Part shown: in pieces, positions 53,889-64,000 of the stretch
Position numbering within the stretch: position 1 is the stretch's first letter
Layout: each line of letters starts with the position of its first letter
NCBI RefSeq assembly: GCF_017301635.1
Contig: NZ_CP071091.1
Span: 463,001-527,000 of the forward strand
DNA length: 64,000 nt
Direction: 5' to 3'
From: Myxococcus landrumus
Lineage (GTDB): Bacteria > Myxococcota > Myxococcia > Myxococcales > Myxococcaceae
Made by a program: the position numbers and the translations under genes
The notes under the pieces: model-generated
What the model saw: the letters and a program-made list of their open reading frames with translations, nothing else
Databases searched by the model: none
Told to the model about the DNA's origin: nothing

Positions 53889-54890
53889 ATGGCAGGCAAG
53901 GTGGCGCTGTTCGGGGCCTCGGGAGTCATCGGGCAGAGTGTGGCGAACGCACTGAAGGCCCAGGGCAGGGCCTACCGGGTGGTGGGGCGCTCGCGTGCTT
54001 CCCTGGAAGCCCAGTTTGGCGCCGACCCGCTCGCCGAGGTCGTGACGTGGAACCCCGATGACCCGGCCTCGGTCCGAGCCGCCGCTCGCGGCGTGGACAC
54101 GCTCATCTACATGGTGGGGGTCAACTACTGGCAGTTCCACCTGCACCCCGCGCTGATGCGCAAGACGCTCGACGGCGCCATCGCGGAGGGCGTCCCGCGC
54201 TTCGTCCACATCGGCTCCGTGTACCCCTACGGCCTGCCACGCACCACGCCCGTGCGCGACGACCACCCGCGCGAGCCCCACACCTACAAGGGCCGGATGC
54301 GCAAGGAGCAAGAGGACCTCCTCTTCGCCGAGCACGCCGCCGGCACCCTCCAGGCCACCGTCCTGCGCCTCCCCGACTTCTACGGCCCCGGCGTCGAGGC
54401 CAGCTTCCTGCACCGCGCCTTCGTCGCCGCCGCCTCGGGCAAGCGCGCCCAGCTCATCGGCCCCATCGACGCACTCCACGAGTTCATCTACGTCCCCGAC
54501 GTCGGCCCCATCGTCACCGCGCTCATGAACGAGCCGCGCGCCTACGGCCGCTCCTGGAACCTCGGCGGCCCGGGGGCCACCAGCCAGCGGCAGATGGTCG
54601 ACGAGATGTACCGACAGAGTGGCCGCCCCACGAAGCGCATGACCATGGGGAAGGGGATGCTGCGCCTGTTGGGCCTGTTCGACCCGTTCATGCGCGAGCT
54701 CGTGGAGATGCACTACCTGATGACCTCCCCCGTGCTCATGGATGACACGGAGCTGCGCCAGCTCCTCGGCGAGGTGCGCAAGACGCCCTACACGGAGGGC
54801 ATCCGCCAGACGCTCGCCTTCACGAAGCAGCACCTGTCCGCCGTCAGTCCAGCCCCCGCTGCCACAGGTCGTCCTCATCCAGTCCCATGA
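53889..54890 (+). CDS. NAD(P)-dependent epimerase/dehydratase-like (atypical SDR)
   Basis: 333 residues; ATG 53889 after GGAAGGGAG. The Rossmann motif GASGVIG (about 9-15) and the later VHIGSVYPYG and LRLPDFYGPG segments mark the extended/atypical SDR family. The usual YxxxK is represented by TYKGRMRKE. It is controlled, by inference, by the divergent TetR. Its last 47 bp overlap the convergent TPR-zincin gene. Substrate unknown. Confidence 0.82.
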   Translation: MAGKVALFGASGVIGQSVANALKAQGRAYRVVGRSRASLEAQFGADPLAEVVTWNPDDPASVRAAARGVDTLIYMVGVNYWQFHLHPALMRKTLDGAIAEGVPRFVHIGSVYPYGLPRTTPVRDDHPREPHTYKGRMRKEQEDLLFAEHAAGTLQATVLRLPDFYGPGVEASFLHRAFVAAASGKRAQLIGPIDALHEFIYVPDVGPIVTALMNEPRAYGRSWNLGGPGATSQRQMVDEMYRQSGRPTKRMTMGKGMLRLLGLFDPFMRELVEMHYLMTSPVLMDDTELRQLLGEVRKTPYTEGIRQTLAFTKQHLSAVSPAPAATGRPHPVP

Positions 54891-55929
54891 GGTGACCGAC
54901 CTCGTGCATCACGGTGATTCCAATCTGCTCGATGAGCTCCTCGCGCGTCCTCGCGAAGCGCTCCAGGTTCTTCTGGTAGAGCACGATGGACGCCGTCAGG
55001 TGGTCGTACGCGTTCGTCACGCTGCGCTCACCCACGGGGGTGCCTCGGAAGACTCCGAGGATGCAGGGCGACAGGGGAGGGGACTGCCCCACCAGGTCCT
55101 CCTCCGACGGGATGTCCTCCACCGCGATGGTGACGTTGTCCAGGTACTGCTTCGCATGCCGAGGCAGCGCCTTCACCGCGTCCTCCACCGCGCGGTCGAA
55201 CTCCGCCTCACCCAGCTCCACCGGGGGCGGGAAGTCCTCGGGCACCAGTGACTGCGCCTTGTCGAAGCGCCGCTTCGCCTCCTTGAGGTCGCCCCGCCGC
55301 TCCGCCATCAGCCCCAGGTAGTGGTGTGCCCACGCCTCGTCGCCCGCGTCCTTCAACACCGCATCGAACTCGGCGCGGGCGACCTCGAAGCGGCACAGCT
55401 CGAACAGGGCGATGCCCCGCTCCAGCCTTGCCTCCTTCGAGCGCGGCATGTGGCCGAGCGCCGCGTCCAGGCTCACCAACGCCTGCTCGCACTCGCCCAT
55501 CTGGTTGTGCCCCATGCCCTCCAGCAAGAGGAACTCGTAGAGCATCTCCACGTCGTCGGCGCGCTCGGCCAGCCGCTTGCCTCGCGCACACAGGCCCAGG
55601 CCTTCCTCCACCGCCTCGCGGTCCTCGCCCGCCTGGCAGACCAGGCAGTCGGCCGCGCCCAGCAGGATTTCAAGGTCCTCCGGCGCCGCCTTCAGGGCCT
55701 GGCCATAGGCCCGGCCCGCGTCCTCCAGGCGGCCCAGCTCCGCGAGCACCGCCGCTCGGTAGTGCAGGGCCTCCGGCAGCTCCGGTGCGTCCGAAAGCAG
55801 ACCTTCCACCTGTGCCAACGCCGCCTCCATGTCGCCCGCCTCGAAGGCATCCGCCACCGCCTCCAGACGCGCCTTCGGGTCCCCCGACCCCGATCGCTTC
55901 CCGGTCCGCTTCTCCATGGCCCGGCTCAT
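54844..55929 (-). CDS. TPR-repeat protein with zincin metallopeptidase domain
   Basis: 361 residues. Several TPR-like helices span about 20-230 (ALHYRAAVLAELGRLEDAGRAYG, AWAHHYLGLMAERRGDLKEAK). The C-terminal domain has MHEVGHLMGLDEDDL, an HExxHxxGxxE zinc site of the small zincin family PF06262. Such domains are cytoplasmic and of uncertain substrate. Fusion to TPRs suggests that partner proteins guide it. Start at 55929 is the most upstream; Met-5 is possible. Confidence 0.82.
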   Translation of the reverse strand: MSRAMEKRTGKRSGSGDPKARLEAVADAFEAGDMEAALAQVEGLLSDAPELPEALHYRAAVLAELGRLEDAGRAYGQALKAAPEDLEILLGAADCLVCQAGEDREAVEEGLGLCARGKRLAERADDVEMLYEFLLLEGMGHNQMGECEQALVSLDAALGHMPRSKEARLERGIALFELCRFEVARAEFDAVLKDAGDEAWAHHYLGLMAERRGDLKEAKRRFDKAQSLVPEDFPPPVELGEAEFDRAVEDAVKALPRHAKQYLDNVTIAVEDIPSEEDLVGQSPPLSPCILGVFRGTPVGERSVTNAYDHLTASIVLYQKNLERFARTREELIEQIGITVMHEVGHLMGLDEDDLWQRGLD

Positions 55930-56011
55930 AAGAAGGCCCGCTGTGCGTTGTCAACGACGGGTGCGGCTGTTACGTTCCACCCCCCTCCGCGCTGGTGGCG
56001 CGTTCCGTCCC

Positions 56012-56368
56012 GTGAACATCCTTGTCGTCGACGACGATCTCGAGCTGTGCACCTTGCTCTCTCGCTTCCTGGAGATGCATGGGTACACCGTGTACTCGGC
56101 GTCGGATGCCCTCCAGGCGCTCGACATCCTCGAGCGCAACCAGGTGGGCATGGTCATCACCGACTACATCATGCCCCACCTGGACGGCATCTCCTTCACC
56201 GAGATGTTGAAGGCGGACCCGCGCTTCCAGGCCATCCCCGTGCTCCTGATGACGGCCAGCACGGATGGGAATGTCATCGACCGGGGCCTGCGCAAGGGCG
56301 TGGCCCTGACGCTGAACAAGCCGCTGGACATGGGGCAGTTGCTCGCGCTGATGCGCTTCGCCGAGTAG
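56012..56368 (+). CDS. Single-domain response regulator
   Basis: 118 residues from GTG 56012. It is a plain receiver: acidic pocket D7-D9, phosphoacceptor D51 (VITDYIMP), conserved Thr (LLMTAS) and Lys (LNKPLD). With no output domain it probably signals by binding partners, as CheY does. It is divergent from the TPR-zincin gene and 156 bp before groEL. No cognate kinase is adjacent; the hybrid kinase at 59.4 kb is the nearest. Confidence 0.88.
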   Translation: MNILVVDDDLELCTLLSRFLEMHGYTVYSASDALQALDILERNQVGMVITDYIMPHLDGISFTEMLKADPRFQAIPVLLMTASTDGNVIDRGLRKGVALTLNKPLDMGQLLALMRFAE

Positions 56369-56422
56369 CCCCGACCCACCCGTCGCGAGTCGTCCGCTCC
56401 CCCACACGTCCGCCCTTCCTGG

Positions 56423-56475
56423 TTGACATCCCAGGGCCGGCCCTTATGTTGGCGCTCGCCATGGCCGAGTGCTAA
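56423..56475 (+). promoter_or_regulatory. groEL promoter with CIRCE operator
   Basis: TTGACA (56423-56428), 16 bp, TATGTT (56445-56450). TTGGCGCTC (56449-56457), nine bases, GAGTGCTAA (56467-56475) is a CIRCE element with one perfect half and a left half differing at two positions from the consensus. HrcA repression is expected. Confidence 0.88.
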
Positions 56476-56509
56476 CGGCCTGCGTTGTACCCACAAAAAT
56501 TCCAAGTAA

Positions 56510-58168
<1,659 letters not shown>

Positions 58169-58223
58169 GCCACGCTTCCGTGTCCCGGGCCACGCGCCTG
58201 GGACGCGGAGGGTGAGCTGACCT

Positions 58224-58266
58224 CGGCCCCGGCTGCCTCCCATGAGGCACCGGGGCCGTTGTCTTT
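58224..58266. terminator. Strong hairpin terminator between groEL and a convergent gene
   Basis: CGGCCCCGG-c-TGCCTC (58224-58239) pairs with GAGGCACCGGGGCCG (58244-58258) around a 4-nt loop with one bulge, followed by TTGTCTTT. Confidence 0.85.
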
Positions 58267-58270
58267 CAGG

Positions 58271-59443
58271 TCAGGGGATGCGGCCCACGGCGCCCCGGGT
58301 GCCGCTCTCCTGCGAGGTGTAGAGCAGGGTGTTCCCGTCGACGATGAGGCCCCCGGGTCCCGTGCCCTCGGGGCCGACCGCGTCGGTGATGCCAGGCGGA
58401 CAGCCACGGACGCGACGCAGGAAGGCCGAGCCGCTCGCCACGGACTCCTTGAAGTAGACCGCGCCGTTGAGCTCCACCGGGAACATGGGGCCTTGCAGTC
58501 CCTCCGCGAGCACTCGCGCCGAGTCTCCTCCCGGTCGAGACACCTTGAGGACCCGGCCCGCGCCACCAGTTCCCTCGGTGATGAGGAAGTGCGTGGGCGT
58601 GAGCTCCAGCGAAGTGCCCGAGGTGATGCTCGGGTCCACGCGCTGCGGTGGGGTGCTCTCGTCCAGGGCCGCGCGGTAGAGGCCCGGCTCGCCTCCGCCC
58701 GTGACGAGGAACCAGACGTTGATTCCGTCGACGCGGGCGCCGCGGACCTGGGTGCCAGGAGCACCCTCGAAGAGCACGACGGACGAAGGCGTGGCACCGA
58801 CGGTGTCGACCCGGATGAGCCTCCGCGCGCCGGTCGCGACGACGACGACGTCCCTGCCATTCACCCGGGTGGCGAGGACCTCCGTGCCACCCGTGATGAC
58901 GTTGTTCACCGACGCCTCGATGGGCACGGTGCCTCGTTCCCCGGTGGCCTTGTTCACGCGCCACAAGCCCATCTGGTCCAGCACGTAGATGTTCTTCGAG
59001 TCCACGGCGATGGCGTCGGGGGCGATGAAGCCCTTGGCGACGGAGACCACGTCGCCCCCCGCGCGAGGAAGCCGGAGCAGTTGTCCCTCGCCATCGACCT
59101 GTCCGGGACGCAGCGAGTGGGACTCGGAGATGTAGAGGTCCGTCGCGTCCACCGCGAGCCGCCTCGGGGTGTTCAGGCCGGGCACGAGAATCGTCTCGCG
59201 CACCGACGTGGGAGGCTCACAGCTCCCCGCGTCTTCTTCGCCGGTGCCGCCGTCTCCCGGAGTGCCGCCATCGTCCGTCGAGCCCCCATCCTCTCGGGTG
59301 CCGCCGTCATCCTCTGGAGTCCCTCCATCGGGCCGTGAGCCCGAGTCCTCCGGTCCCCCCGCGTCCGGTTCGCCCGGTCCCGGGGGCCTGTTCGAGGAAC
59401 ACGCCACACCCAGCACCAGGACGAACAGGAGCGCGAGTCTCAT
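58271..59443 (-). CDS. Lipoprotein, probable beta-propeller, unknown function
   Basis: 390 residues. The start at 59443 gives a lipobox signal (LLFVLVLGVAC) and overlaps the upstream kinase stop by 4 bp. A low-complexity Asp/Gly/Pro linker follows (about 25-75, repeats of DGGTP/EDGG). The rest has recurring segments such as PRRLAVDATDLYISE and PDAIAVDSKNIYVLD, typical of six- or seven-bladed propellers. It is presumably surface-anchored and co-expressed with the hybrid histidine kinase. Confidence 0.78.
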   Translation of the reverse strand: MRLALLFVLVLGVACSSNRPPGPGEPDAGGPEDSGSRPDGGTPEDDGGTREDGGSTDDGGTPGDGGTGEEDAGSCEPPTSVRETILVPGLNTPRRLAVDATDLYISESHSLRPGQVDGEGQLLRLPRAGGDVVSVAKGFIAPDAIAVDSKNIYVLDQMGLWRVNKATGERGTVPIEASVNNVITGGTEVLATRVNGRDVVVVATGARRLIRVDTVGATPSSVVLFEGAPGTQVRGARVDGINVWFLVTGGGEPGLYRAALDESTPPQRVDPSITSGTSLELTPTHFLITEGTGGAGRVLKVSRPGGDSARVLAEGLQGPMFPVELNGAVYFKESVASGSAFLRRVRGCPPGITDAVGPEGTGPGGLIVDGNTLLYTSQESGTRGAVGRIP

Positions 59444-60963
59444 GGGACGCCTTTCTTGAATGCGCGGCTCAGCTCTCGGCTGAGCGCCGTGGTGTCGGAC
59501 AGCAGCTTGGGCAGGCATGCCGCCGCCCCCGCGCGCAGCGACTCCAGCGCGGTCTCCATCGTGAGGTGCTCGGCGAGCACCACGAAGGGCGCGCCTTGGG
59601 CCAGGGCCTTGCCCAGCTCCAGCGCCTTGCGCCCATAGGCCGGCGCGAAGTCCCAGCTCACCACCACGCCCGCGGGAGGCTCCAACGCGATGAGCTCCGA
59701 GGTCGGCAGCACGCGGGCTTCCAGTCCGGCCAGCTCCAGCGCCTCGGAGATCTGCGCCGCCGTGGCGGGATTGTCCTCCAGCACATCCACCCGCTTGACC
59801 TGGGCCACCGCGCTCGGCTGCGGAGGCGGCGCGGACAGCGTCGAGCGGAGGAGGGCGCGCACCTCGCGGATGTCGTCGAAGGGCTTGAGCAGGTAGTCCA
59901 CCACGCCCAGCTCCAACGCCTGCTGCGTCGTCACGAGCGAGGGGTAGCCCGTCATCAGGATGACCCGCGACGAGGCGGAGAGCCGTCGCGCCTGCTGCGC
60001 CAGCTCGAGTCCAGACAGGCCCGGCAGGTTCTTGTCCGTGACGATGAGGTCCACGGGGGATTCGCGCAGGAGGTCCAGTGCCTCCTCGCCGCTCGCCGCC
60101 TCGATGACCTCGCACTCCTTGCCCATCAGGTCGCGGAACACCATGCGGATGATGGTCTCGTCATCCACCACGAGCAGCCGCTTGCGCCGTCCAGGGGCCA
60201 CCTCGGACGCGGGGAAGAGGACGCGGAACACCGTGGCCGGAGGCGGCACGTCGCGCAGCGCTCCGTGGGGTGCCAGGTCGATGCGCGCGTCGTGCTCCTG
60301 CGCGATGCGGCGGCAGACGGACAGGCCCAGGCCCGTGCCTCGCTTGCTCGCGGTGACGTACGGTTCGAAGATCTTCTCGCGCAGCTCGTCGGGGATGCCG
60401 GGGCCCCAGTCCGCCACATACAGCACGGGCGCCGAGCCCACGGTGGTGAGCACCACCTTCACGCGTCCTCGGCCGGACATCGCGTCGCGCGCGTTGTTGA
60501 GCAGGTTCAACGTGAGCTGCTCGATGAGGCGCGAGTTGCCCTGCACGAAGATGTCCTCGGGGGCCTCCACCTCCAGCGACATGCGCGCCGAATCCGGGTT
60601 GACGCTGAAAATTTTCGCGGCGGCCCAGATGGGGGCGGCCAGGGACAGGCGCTGCTGCGGCGCGGGGCGCTCGCTGGCGAGCCGGATGAAGTCGGAGACA
60701 ATCTGCTCCATCCTCTCCACCTGGGCCATCAGCAGGCGCAAGGGGCCGGTGGAGCCGCCGTCCTCGGCGAGGAGCTGGGCGTAGGCCTTCACGCCGAGCA
60801 GGGGCTGACGCAGCTCGTGAAGGACTTCCGCGGCCAACTGCGTGGCATGGAGCCCGGAGCGCTGGAGCGCCGCCGCCGCCGCGCGCGCGGCAGGCACGTC
60901 CCCCGCGTCCAGGGCCTGGAGCAGTTGGGCGAGCGGCGCGGGAGTCTCCATGTCGTGAAGCAT
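59440..60963 (-). CDS. Hybrid histidine kinase with receiver and degenerate second receiver
   Basis: 507 residues from ATG 60963; the open frame further upstream is antisense to the encapsulin-cargo gene and lacks features. H-box EVLHELRQPL, N-box NLLNNARDAM, G-boxes DWGPGIP and GTGLGLSV. Receiver: VVDDE, phosphoacceptor in VTDKNLPG, LLKPF. A C-terminal receiver-like region (VLEDNPATAAQ...) lacks the normal phosphoacceptor Asp strand (VVVSWDFAPA), so it may be a pseudo-receiver. No membrane segment, so cytoplasmic. It is translationally coupled to the lipoprotein gene. Confidence 0.88.
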   Translation of the reverse strand: MLHDMETPAPLAQLLQALDAGDVPAARAAAAALQRSGLHATQLAAEVLHELRQPLLGVKAYAQLLAEDGGSTGPLRLLMAQVERMEQIVSDFIRLASERPAPQQRLSLAAPIWAAAKIFSVNPDSARMSLEVEAPEDIFVQGNSRLIEQLTLNLLNNARDAMSGRGRVKVVLTTVGSAPVLYVADWGPGIPDELREKIFEPYVTASKRGTGLGLSVCRRIAQEHDARIDLAPHGALRDVPPPATVFRVLFPASEVAPGRRKRLLVVDDETIIRMVFRDLMGKECEVIEAASGEEALDLLRESPVDLIVTDKNLPGLSGLELAQQARRLSASSRVILMTGYPSLVTTQQALELGVVDYLLKPFDDIREVRALLRSTLSAPPPQPSAVAQVKRVDVLEDNPATAAQISEALELAGLEARVLPTSELIALEPPAGVVVSWDFAPAYGRKALELGKALAQGAPFVVLAEHLTMETALESLRAGAAACLPKLLSDTTALSRELSRAFKKGVP

Positions 60964-61095
60964 GACGGAGGGGACCACGCCACGCAACGCGTGTGAGGGA
61001 ATCCGTTGACCAGCCCGCTGGGGGCGCGGATGCTCCCCGAGTTCGTGTCGGTGCCCGGGCGTCCGCCGGGTGCCACTTCGCCTCGGAGGGCCTTC

Positions 61096-61488
61096 ATGCC
61101 GCAGACCGACCCGTTCCACTCCCTCGTTCCCCGGAAGATGACCGACTCGGAGCTCGCGCGCGCCATCCGGCTCAACATCGAGGCGGAGCTGGACGCCATC
61201 AACCTCTACGCCGCCCACATCGACGCCACCGACAACGAGGAGGCCAAGGCCGTCCTGCGTCACGTCATGGACGAAGAGCGTGAGCACGCCGCGCTCTTCT
61301 GGCAGCTCATCGCGCGGCTGGACCCGGAGCAGGCCCAGCACGCCCAGGAGGCGGTGGAGAAGTTCAAGCTCATCATTTCGGGAGCCCCGCACGAGTCCGT
61401 GGAGGCGGTGGGCAAGGAGGGCGCGAGCACCGAGGTGATGGAGCCTGGCCTCGCCAAGCGCCTCACCGTGGGGAACATGCGGCCCTGA
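61096..61488 (+). CDS. encC: Encapsulin cargo ferritin-like protein (EncC-like)
   Basis: 130 residues from ATG 61096 behind GGAGGG. Two helices carry the encapsulated-ferritin ligands E31, E61 and H64 (LNIEAELDAINLY; DEEREHA). The C-terminus KRLTVGNMRP resembles the encapsulin targeting peptide (consensus LTVGSLRR). In M. xanthus EncB and EncC mineralise iron inside the EncA shell, and EncC is encoded away from encA. No shell gene is in the window, so the protein should load in trans. EncFtn proteins oxidise Fe(II) as ring-shaped oligomers. Confidence 0.88.
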   Translation: MPQTDPFHSLVPRKMTDSELARAIRLNIEAELDAINLYAAHIDATDNEEAKAVLRHVMDEEREHAALFWQLIARLDPEQAQHAQEAVEKFKLIISGAPHESVEAVGKEGASTEVMEPGLAKRLTVGNMRP

Positions 61489-61491
61489 AGG

Positions 61492-62877
61492 CTACGTGCC
61501 GGTGGAGGCCTGGCGCCGCTCGGCGGGCGGGGCCTCCAGGTCCTGCGCCGCCATGTAGACGACGTTCCGCGTGCCTCGCTTGCCGCGGTACATGGCCCGG
61601 TCCGACAAGTCGAGCAGCGTGGCCTTGTCCCGTGCGTGCTCCGGGAAGCTGGCCACGCCGATACACGTGGAGAGCTTCAGCGACAGCCCCTCGCGCGCGA
61701 GGAACTGGTGTGTCTCCATGGTGCGGCGGATGCGCTCGGCCACCTTGAGCGCGCCGCCCGAGTCGGTGTTGCGCAACATCACCACGTACTCGTCGCCGCC
61801 GAAGCGCGCCACGACATCGTGGTCTCTCACGCAGCCCTTCACCACGCGCGCCGCCTCGACGAGCAGCTTGGAGCCGACGAGGTGTCCGTGCGTGTCGTTG
61901 ATGGACTTGAAGTGGTCCAGGTCCAGGAAGAGGAGGCTGAAGGCCCGCTGCCGCTGGAGCGCGTCCTGGACTTCGCGGTCCAGCACCAGGTCCAGGTAGC
62001 GCGTGTTGAACAGACGCGTCAGGTCGTCGATGTACGCCAGGTCCTCCACCGCCGCGAACCGGCCCAGGTTGCGCAGCGCCAGGGCCCAGTTGCGCACCAG
62101 GTAGCCGGCGGCCTCGGCGGCCCCGTCGGCGGTCTGCGGCTTCGCGTAGAAGAGCACCGCGTGGCCCAGCACCGAGTCGCCCTCCACGGCGGGGAAGGTG
62201 AGGATGCGCTCGAAGGGCACGTCCAGCACGTCCAGCTCGCGAGGCGCCCGCGCATCCATGAGCTGGTCGCGCAGCCACGCCACCACCGTGTCCTCGGTGC
62301 CGACGGGGAGTCCTCGCGTGCCCTGGGCGCGCAGGCCCAGGTTCGTGTCTCGCTCCAGGAGCACGATGGCGCCCGCGGCGGCCATGGACTCCAGCGCGCT
62401 CGTGGTGGCCGTGGCCAGCTTCTCGCGGTCCAGCGTGGTGGCCAGTCGCTGTCCGGCCTCCAGCAGCGCGACATGACGGCGCAGCGAGGCGTTCTCCTGA
62501 AGCAGGTCTCGCGTGGTGAGCGCGCGCCGCACCGCGTGCTGGAGCGCCTCCGGGGCCACGGGCTTGACCAGATACTCCGCCGCGCCGCTCTTGATGGCGC
62601 GCACCGCGGGGTCCACCTTGTCCAGCGCGGTGATGACCACGACCTCCACGCCAGGGTGCCGCTCCCGCACGTGCCGGAGGACTTCCATGCCGTCGCCGCC
62701 AGGAAGGATGAGGTCCGTCACCACCGCATCGAAGCGGTCCGCCGCGAGCGCCTGCCGAGCGTCCTGCAGCGTGCCCACCGCGGTGACGGTGTGGCCCACG
62801 CCCGTGAGGTAGTCGCCGTAGAGGGTGCGGGCGATCTTTTCGTCGTCGACGAGGAGGATGCGCGCCATCTCCCGCAT
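61492..62877 (-). CDS. GGDEF response regulator (diguanylate cyclase)
   Basis: 461 residues from ATG 62877 (Met-4 possible). Receiver (about 1-120: VDDE; VTDLILPG; LVKPV), coiled linker, GAF-like segment (about 145-275), then GGDEF domain (about 285-440). The active site reads RFGGDEY, and RDHD five residues before it is an intact inhibitory RxxD site. It is therefore predicted to make cyclic di-GMP when phosphorylated and to be product-inhibited. It is convergent with encC, with only three bases between the stops. Confidence 0.92.
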   Translation of the reverse strand: MREMARILLVDDEKIARTLYGDYLTGVGHTVTAVGTLQDARQALAADRFDAVVTDLILPGGDGMEVLRHVRERHPGVEVVVITALDKVDPAVRAIKSGAAEYLVKPVAPEALQHAVRRALTTRDLLQENASLRRHVALLEAGQRLATTLDREKLATATTSALESMAAAGAIVLLERDTNLGLRAQGTRGLPVGTEDTVVAWLRDQLMDARAPRELDVLDVPFERILTFPAVEGDSVLGHAVLFYAKPQTADGAAEAAGYLVRNWALALRNLGRFAAVEDLAYIDDLTRLFNTRYLDLVLDREVQDALQRQRAFSLLFLDLDHFKSINDTHGHLVGSKLLVEAARVVKGCVRDHDVVARFGGDEYVVMLRNTDSGGALKVAERIRRTMETHQFLAREGLSLKLSTCIGVASFPEHARDKATLLDLSDRAMYRGKRGTRNVVYMAAQDLEAPPAERRQASTGT

Positions 62878-62919
62878 GGCTTAGCACCATCCAACGGAAC
62901 GCTGCTAGGGTCGCCCCCC

Positions 62920-63735
62920 GTGTCGCCCTTTGAAAGCGGTCGCCGACTCTGCTTGCTCGTGGAAGCCGGGGAGACCCACTACGCCGTTGAAGCCACGTCT
63001 GTCATGGAAGTGGCAATGCCCGGTGCCCACGGGAGCAGCCTGCGAGGCGTGCTCGAAGTGAAGGACCTGTCGGCGCTCCTCGGCGGTGCTCCGGAGCCTG
63101 AAGCGGGGATGGTGGTGGTGCTGGATGTGAGCCCCACGCTGGCGGTGAGGGTGCGCTCGGTGGTGGAGGTGGCGGACGTCGCGCGCGCGCCGTTCTTCCT
63201 GCTGCCTCCGGGGCTGGCGGACTCGCTGGCGCCGCTGAGCCGGGGCGCGGTGCTGCACAAGGAGCGGCTGTACCTGGAGCTCATCGCGGAGGCGCTGCCG
63301 CATCGGGTGGGGCCTCGCGCGGCGCCTGCACCCCCGCGCCCCGTGCACTGGGCCGAGTCCGTGCCCGAGCGGGCGCTCGTCTTCGAGTCGCAGGGGCGAC
63401 TGTTCGGTGTCCCCCTGGCCTTCGTGTCCCAGGTGGTGGCTCGGGGGGATGCCTTCAGCGTCCTGCCCGTGCAGAGCGGACCGGTGGCGGGTATCTTTCC
63501 CCATGCCCAGGTCCTGTGGCCCATCTGCTCCGTCCCCGCCCTCCTGGGTGCGCCCGCCGTGGCGGAGCCCTTCTTCCTCCTGGCGGAGCTGGCGGGGCGG
63601 AACGTGGGGCTGACGGCCACGCGGGTGCTTGGCGTCCTCCAACGCTTCGAACCGGACAAGACGGCCGGTACCTTTCGTGTCCCCGGCCTGGCGGAGCCTG
63701 TGCTGTTCCTGGACCTGCAGCGCATGTTTTCTTGA
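62920..63735 (+). CDS. CheW-like protein, two degenerate CheW-type segments
   Basis: 271 residues from GTG 62920 (AGGG upstream); the longer open frame to the left is antisense to the GGDEF gene. Patterns such as CLLVEAGETHYAVEATSVMEV and ALVFESQGRLFGVPLAFVSQVV recall the start of CheW domains (V.F..G...yalp...V.EV). It may link receptors to a chemosensory kinase. No other chemotaxis gene is in view except the receiver that begins after it. The family call is moderate. Confidence 0.65.
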   Translation: MSPFESGRRLCLLVEAGETHYAVEATSVMEVAMPGAHGSSLRGVLEVKDLSALLGGAPEPEAGMVVVLDVSPTLAVRVRSVVEVADVARAPFFLLPPGLADSLAPLSRGAVLHKERLYLELIAEALPHRVGPRAAPAPPRPVHWAESVPERALVFESQGRLFGVPLAFVSQVVARGDAFSVLPVQSGPVAGIFPHAQVLWPICSVPALLGAPAVAEPFFLLAELAGRNVGLTATRVLGVLQRFEPDKTAGTFRVPGLAEPVLFLDLQRMFS

Positions 63736-63853
63736 TCGTCCAGGAGCGCGAACCGTAAGCTGCCAGGCTTGATAACGTGTCGTGAGGTAGGTTTTCACGA
63801 CCGGTTTCTTCAACGAATTCAGGGGGGTCCACGCTCCCCGAGGCCCGATACCG

Positions 63854-64000
63854 ATGCCCAAGAATCTGCTGGTCGCCGATGACTCGCTCACCATCCGCAA
63901 GGTGATCGGCATGATCTTCGCGACCGAGGACTTTCAGGTGACCGCGGTGGACAACGGGCTGGACGCCATCTCGCGCTGCCGCGAGCTGCGCCCGGACGTC
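63854..64000 (+). CDS. Response regulator, 3'-partial
   Basis: Starts at ATG 63854; 49 residues seen before the window ends. MPKNLLVADDSLTIRKVIG is a canonical receiver start with the acidic pair at ADD. The phosphoacceptor and any output domain lie outside the window. The 118-bp gap after the CheW-like gene may hold its own promoter. Confidence 0.85.
   Translation, partial: MPKNLLVADDSLTIRKVIGMIFATEDFQVTAVDNGLDAISRCRELRPDV

Noticed and set aside
61636-62919. N-terminal extension of the CheW-like protein
   Set aside because: This part is antisense to the GGDEF gene, has repetitive Arg/His/Val composition, and the GTG at 62920 begins the conserved part.

Overview
The window is GC-rich myxobacterial DNA, most likely Myxococcus or a close relative in the Myxococcaceae. 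The signs are a hybrid PKS/NRPS assembly line of the myxothiazol/melithiazol type, many lipoproteins and sensory genes, and a groEL - hybrid kinase - encapsulin-cargo - diguanylate cyclase block that I recall from Myxococcus xanthus. These assignments rest on motifs I read in the sequence and on recalled literature; no search was run.

1-32.9 kb: one plus-strand biosynthetic operon, already running at the left edge. Modules in order are (DH)-KR-ACP, KS-AT(dead)-ACP / Cy-A-Ox-PCP, KS-AT-DH-KR-ACP / KS-AT-MT-KR-ACP / KS-AT-MT-ACP / C-A(with luciferase-like monooxygenase)-PCP-TE. A fumarylacetoacetase-fold protein, a carboxyl-type methyltransferase and a nitrilase follow. From the thiazole onward the order matches MtaD-MtaE-MtaF-MtaG of myxothiazol plus the amide-to-methyl-ester tailoring pair described for melithiazol. 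I therefore infer a beta-methoxyacrylate respiratory (bc1) inhibitor. Unlike the bis-thiazole members, the module directly before the single Cy-A-Ox module is a PKS module with a ruined AT. Two malonyl-type AT domains are a nearly identical 1.35-kb repeat with very unusual codon use.

32.9-36.3 kb: ordinary accessory chromosome holding a secreted GH-like protein with PKD and discoidin domains, a small exported protein and a lipoprotein, separated by clear hairpins.

36.3-53.1 kb: integrated mobile DNA at a selenocysteine tRNA gene (selC, minus strand, 53014-53109). A 63-bp copy of the tRNA 3' half lies at 40140-40202, so the element spans about 12.9 kb. It carries a tyrosine integrase, an excisionase-like protein, a RuvC-like nuclease, a phage family-A DNA polymerase, a small phage protein, a Fic protein, helicase remnants around a small secreted protein, an IS66 element, a capsid-gene remnant, and a toxin/immunity pair (Tox-REase-5-like / Imm52-like). 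A second, full-length lipoprotein toxin/immunity pair lies just outside the left att core. The DNA between it and the core resembles the right end of the element, which suggests tandem integration of two related elements. Islands at 36.3-37.6, 45.1-46.2 and 46.7-47.2 kb have visibly lower GC.

53.1-64 kb: core-like chromosome with a TetR repressor and its probable target reductase, a TPR-zincin protein, a response regulator, CIRCE-controlled solo groEL, a lipoprotein, a hybrid histidine kinase, an encapsulin-cargo ferritin-like protein (EncC-like), a GGDEF response regulator, a CheW-like protein and the start of another response regulator.
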